From CAYNHQ01 sp964397255 (lineage in GTDB: Bacteria; Bdellovibrionota_G; JALEGL01; DATDPG01): a stretch of DNA of 64,000 bases. Of this stretch, positions 61,459-64,000 are shown one piece after another. Where the stretch lies: contig CAYNHQ010000007.1 of NCBI GenBank assembly GCA_964397255.1, positions 62,001 through 126,000 of the forward strand, in the 5' to 3' direction. A program made the position numbers and the translations under genes. Under the pieces are notes generated by a model. The model had not been told where the DNA came from and did no database searches. It worked only from the letters and a program-made list of their open reading frames with translations. How positions within the stretch are numbered: the stretch's first letter is position 1; each line of letters starts with the position of its first letter.

Positions 61459-63681
61459 GTGCAATATGCGAAAATAAGAATTGTTGTGCGCCTCTTTTTT
61501 TGTCTCATTTTTCTTCTTTGTTTGACGCTGACTGGGGGGGTGTACGCCGCGTGTCCCAATCCGGATGGTTGCGATCCGGATCCCACGCTGAATCCGCCCA
61601 GTACACCTTCGGGTGTGGCAGCCACTTGGTGGTACACGCCGGAAGTCAATCTAAGTTGGAATGCTTCCACCAGTCCAGGCGGTTACTCCATTACGTACGG
61701 AGTGTATCGCTCCACCACGTCTCCGGTTTCCATGGTCTTAGGAAATCGAATCGCCTCCGTTTCTTCAACTTCCTATCGGGACCTGTCGGTCACGACCAAT
61801 GTCACGTACTACTACAAAGTCGTCGCGTCGGATGCCAACGGCGACAGCTCTCCTTCGAATGAAGTAAACGCAAGACCCCTTCCCTGGCCGCCGCTTCCGA
61901 CTGTTTCCGGACTGACGGCGACCTCTGTTTCCTATGCCCAGATTAATTTGTCCTGGAGCGCGGTTTCCTATCCGTCGGGAGAGTTTTATCGAATCTATCG
62001 TTCCACCACCTCCGGATTTCCGATTGGAGCGTCTACGTTGTTGGCGACCTCGACCCGCGCTTCCTATATCGATCTATCGGTCAATGCGTCCACGACCTAT
62101 TATTACAAGGTCACGTTCGTTAATGATGAGAATAACGCCGAAGGTTCTCCGTCCTCTCAAGCTTCTGCGACGTCTTCAACTCCAGCGGTAGTCAGCTATT
62201 CCTATGGCGGAGCTTATGGGGGACCGCATGCTTTAACCTCCGACGGTTCTCGGACGTTCTATTACGATGCCAATGGAAATCTTTCTCAACGAAGTAAACC
62301 CAGCGCCACCGACACCTGCTTCTATTACACGCTTTCCAACAAATTGCAGGAAGTGAAAAACGGTACCGGTTGTGCCACCAAAATCGCCACGTATTTCTAT
62401 GACATGGATGGCAATCGAATTGAAGAGATAGTGTACGGCACCCCTACCACGACGCGTTTCTTCCCTTCACTCGAAATGGAAGGAACGAATCTCAAATACT
62501 CCTACTCCGCGGGAGGGATGAGGCTAGCGGAGGAAGGACCCAACGGTTTCTATTTCTACCATGGGGATCATTTAGCCAGCACAAGTGTAGTCACTAGGCT
62601 GGACGGTACCCGAGCCAAAGAGATTACGTATTATCCTTTCGGCGCCGTGGAGAGTGAGACGACGTTTACCGGAAGTGATCCTGGACAAACAAATCACAAG
62701 TACAACGATAAGTTTCATGACAAAGAAACCAACTACTATGACTACGGAGCCCGATTTTACGACGCAAGCATTGGAAGGTTTACCGTTCCCGACACCGTCG
62801 TCCCCAGTGCCACCAGCTCTCAGTCTCTAAATCGATACTCGTACGTTGAGAACAATCCCCTCAAATACGTCGATCCATCAGGACATGAGGAGGAAGCCGC
62901 TTCTTCCACGCCGCCGCTCATACCGGCACATGAAAATACAGGGGCCACCGCTTCGGATGTGAACGCTGCAGATGCAGCCATGACGACGGACGAAGGTTGC
63001 ATCGGCCCGATGAAGAATCGCGACGATGAGCATGAACAGATGGCGGCCGTTGCTGCAGACCGAAAATCGGTTGAAACGGGTCAAGATATGATGAGAGCCA
63101 CCACAAAAAACGAAGTGGCTACCCAAAATGCATCGGATTCTTACAACAAAATGCCGGGAATGAAATTTGCTCAATACGCCCTAAGTGGCGGACGCGGCGG
63201 CGACGGCGAAGAAGCCCTCATGGATGCTGCTGGAATTGTTTCAGCCTTTCTCCCTGTTTCGCAAAGCTTAAGAGCCGCAACCGCCGCAGAAGCCGAAGTC
63301 GCTGATGTTTTGAAATCAAGTATTCCCATCAGGGGCGCGACGAGGGGTACGTTTGAAGTGCCAAGGCCACAAATTGGCAACGTAGTTGATGAGTTGCCGA
63401 GCAATACAATAGTACATCGTTTCGCGCCAGAGGCGACCGACGCGCCGTGGGCTCCTGTGGAATCGACCAGATATGGACAACCAGCTTTACATGTTTCTAC
63501 AAATGTGGAGGATCTTTCCCAATGGGTCAGCAGCAATGCGCAAAGAGCAGACTCTTATGCAAATTACGCGCTTCGTAGCGAGACTCTTCACAATTTACTC
63601 ACCCCTGGAGCTACGGTTATTAGAGACCCATATATGCCTGGTAATCACGCATACGTAATTTTGTACCCATATTTATTTTAA
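61459..63681 (+). CDS. second exported FN3-RHS core protein with a different, unrecognised tip
   Basis: Paralogue of the gene at 57649 (740 residues) without its own large YD-repeat partner. A fresh signal peptide (VVRLFFCLIFLLCLTLTGGVYA) joins the same CPNPDGC start, FN3 pair, YD repeats and RHS core. After NNPLKYVDPSGHE (about 465) the tip diverges completely. A short linker similar to copy A (STPPLIPAHE) leads to an unrecognised domain of about 130 residues (IPIRGATRGTFEVPRPQIG ... VHRFAPEATDAPWAPVEST ... AYVILYPYLF). The start is GTG 61459, only just after GAGG; a GTG at 61486 is an alternative. No immunity gene follows. Confidence 0.8.
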   Translation: MQYAKIRIVVRLFFCLIFLLCLTLTGGVYAACPNPDGCDPDPTLNPPSTPSGVAATWWYTPEVNLSWNASTSPGGYSITYGVYRSTTSPVSMVLGNRIASVSSTSYRDLSVTTNVTYYYKVVASDANGDSSPSNEVNARPLPWPPLPTVSGLTATSVSYAQINLSWSAVSYPSGEFYRIYRSTTSGFPIGASTLLATSTRASYIDLSVNASTTYYYKVTFVNDENNAEGSPSSQASATSSTPAVVSYSYGGAYGGPHALTSDGSRTFYYDANGNLSQRSKPSATDTCFYYTLSNKLQEVKNGTGCATKIATYFYDMDGNRIEEIVYGTPTTTRFFPSLEMEGTNLKYSYSAGGMRLAEEGPNGFYFYHGDHLASTSVVTRLDGTRAKEITYYPFGAVESETTFTGSDPGQTNHKYNDKFHDKETNYYDYGARFYDASIGRFTVPDTVVPSATSSQSLNRYSYVENNPLKYVDPSGHEEEAASSTPPLIPAHENTGATASDVNAADAAMTTDEGCIGPMKNRDDEHEQMAAVAADRKSVETGQDMMRATTKNEVATQNASDSYNKMPGMKFAQYALSGGRGGDGEEALMDAAGIVSAFLPVSQSLRAATAAEAEVADVLKSSIPIRGATRGTFEVPRPQIGNVVDELPSNTIVHRFAPEATDAPWAPVESTRYGQPALHVSTNVEDLSQWVSSNAQRADSYANYALRSETLHNLLTPGATVIRDPYMPGNHAYVILYPYLF
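61546..62947 (+). repeat. RHS cassette duplication, copy B
   Basis: Partner of 57709-59110. Identity is high in the first FN3 domain and RHS core and low in the second FN3 and beyond the PSGHE junction near 62890. Confidence 0.85.
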
Positions 63682-63757
63682 TCACTTTTAAAGATTCAGA
63701 GTTGCGGTTATTACTCACCCAAGATTTGTAAATCGACGCAGTCGGCGGGGGTGGTGG

Positions 63758-64000
63758 TTAGACCAGCGTTTTCAGGAACTCTTCCGCGCCGATCGATTCT
63801 AGGCTGGAATCGGTTTTCGTAAACCGGTGAGGCTTCGAATGAACCAGATAAAATTTCGGAATCGGAGTTCGCTGGCGGAAATAATTCATCGATTTTGTAA
63901 TTTCGATGTCGTTTAACTTGCATTCCACCGCAAAGATTGGTTTTCGATTCTTGAGCACCACAAAATCAACTTCACGCCCGTCTGTATCTCTGAGATACCG
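63758..64000 (-). CDS. DUF4143-type ATPase, C-terminal fragment
   Basis: The last 80 residues of a protein whose N-terminus lies beyond the window. RYLRDTDGREVDFVVLKNRKP, FAVECKLNDIEI and RQRTPIPKFYLVHS match the C-terminal DUF4143 (restriction-endonuclease-like fold; E-V-D and E-C-K catalytic pattern) of a widespread AAA-type ATPase family, whose members are often linked with mobile or defence loci. It is convergent with the second RHS cassette. Confidence 0.8.
   Translation of the reverse strand, partial: RYLRDTDGREVDFVVLKNRKPIFAVECKLNDIEITKSMNYFRQRTPIPKFYLVHSKPHRFTKTDSSLESIGAEEFLKTLV

Noticed and set aside
1..64000. CRISPR arrays, tRNA/rRNA genes, transposases, integrases
   Set aside because: No regularly spaced repeats, cloverleaf ends or transposase/integrase motifs were found by eye in either strand.

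Overview
The window reads as a chromosomal piece of a Gram-negative (diderm) bacterium of roughly balanced base composition. Evidence for an outer membrane: several predicted lipoproteins, three SurA/PpiC-type chaperones, an Omp85-like barrel, a PlpD-like patatin-barrel protein and a Wzi-like porin. A REC-PATAN(DUF4388)-TPR protein, a PilZ protein, patatin-barrel and secreted YD-repeat proteins together suggest a delta-proteobacterium-like lineage (Myxococcota/Bdellovibrionota grade), but I cannot place it by sequence reading alone. Genes are dense, strands alternate often, and many neighbours overlap by 1-26 bases.

Layout. 1-7.6 kb: HtrA protease (cut by the window edge), FtsH, a small cupin, the two-subunit 2-oxoacid:ferredoxin oxidoreductase and a YheT-like hydrolase. 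7.6-9.0 kb: no protein gene; about 1.1 kb of purine-rich DNA that folds into many perfect hairpins, several with GNRA loops, and ends in a terminator. I read it as a large structured non-coding RNA. 9.0-18.6 kb: QueE, a pseudo-receiver/PATAN/TPR protein, isoaspartyl peptidase, flavin reductase, TPR plus BMC-like protein, an SDR, ThiL, PilZ, and a saccharopine-dehydrogenase-like enzyme. 18.6-22.2 kb: a radical SAM protein resembling tetraether-lipid synthase (Tes) and a polytopic GT-C glycosyltransferase. 22.2-33.8 kb: envelope and signalling genes, including two histidine kinases with their regulators and a KaiB-like protein. 33.8-52.6 kb: lipoproteins, YbdK ligase, GDPD-like protein, aconitase, Mfd, three tandem PpiC proteins followed by PdxA (the surA-pdxA order known from other bacteria), a phosphohexomutase and a Wzi-like porin.

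52.6-64 kb is accessory. A 1674-residue SpvB/FG-GAP/YD-repeat protein is followed after 8 bases by a second exported protein that begins with two FN3 domains and carries the rest of the RHS core plus a C-terminal tip with protein-kinase-like motifs. An AbiEi/AbiEii toxin-antitoxin pair follows, then a second FN3-RHS cassette, nearly identical in its shared parts but with a different tip. The window ends in the C-terminus of a DUF4143-type ATPase. A canonical RHS shell thus appears split over two Sec-exported polypeptides, with an alternative tip cassette stored nearby.

The candidates for something undescribed are the 1.1-kb structured RNA at about 7.93-9.02 kb, the split exported RHS system with its kinase-like tip, and, more modestly, a three-hairpin element at 33.78-33.86 kb. 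No tRNA, rRNA, CRISPR array or insertion sequence was recognised.
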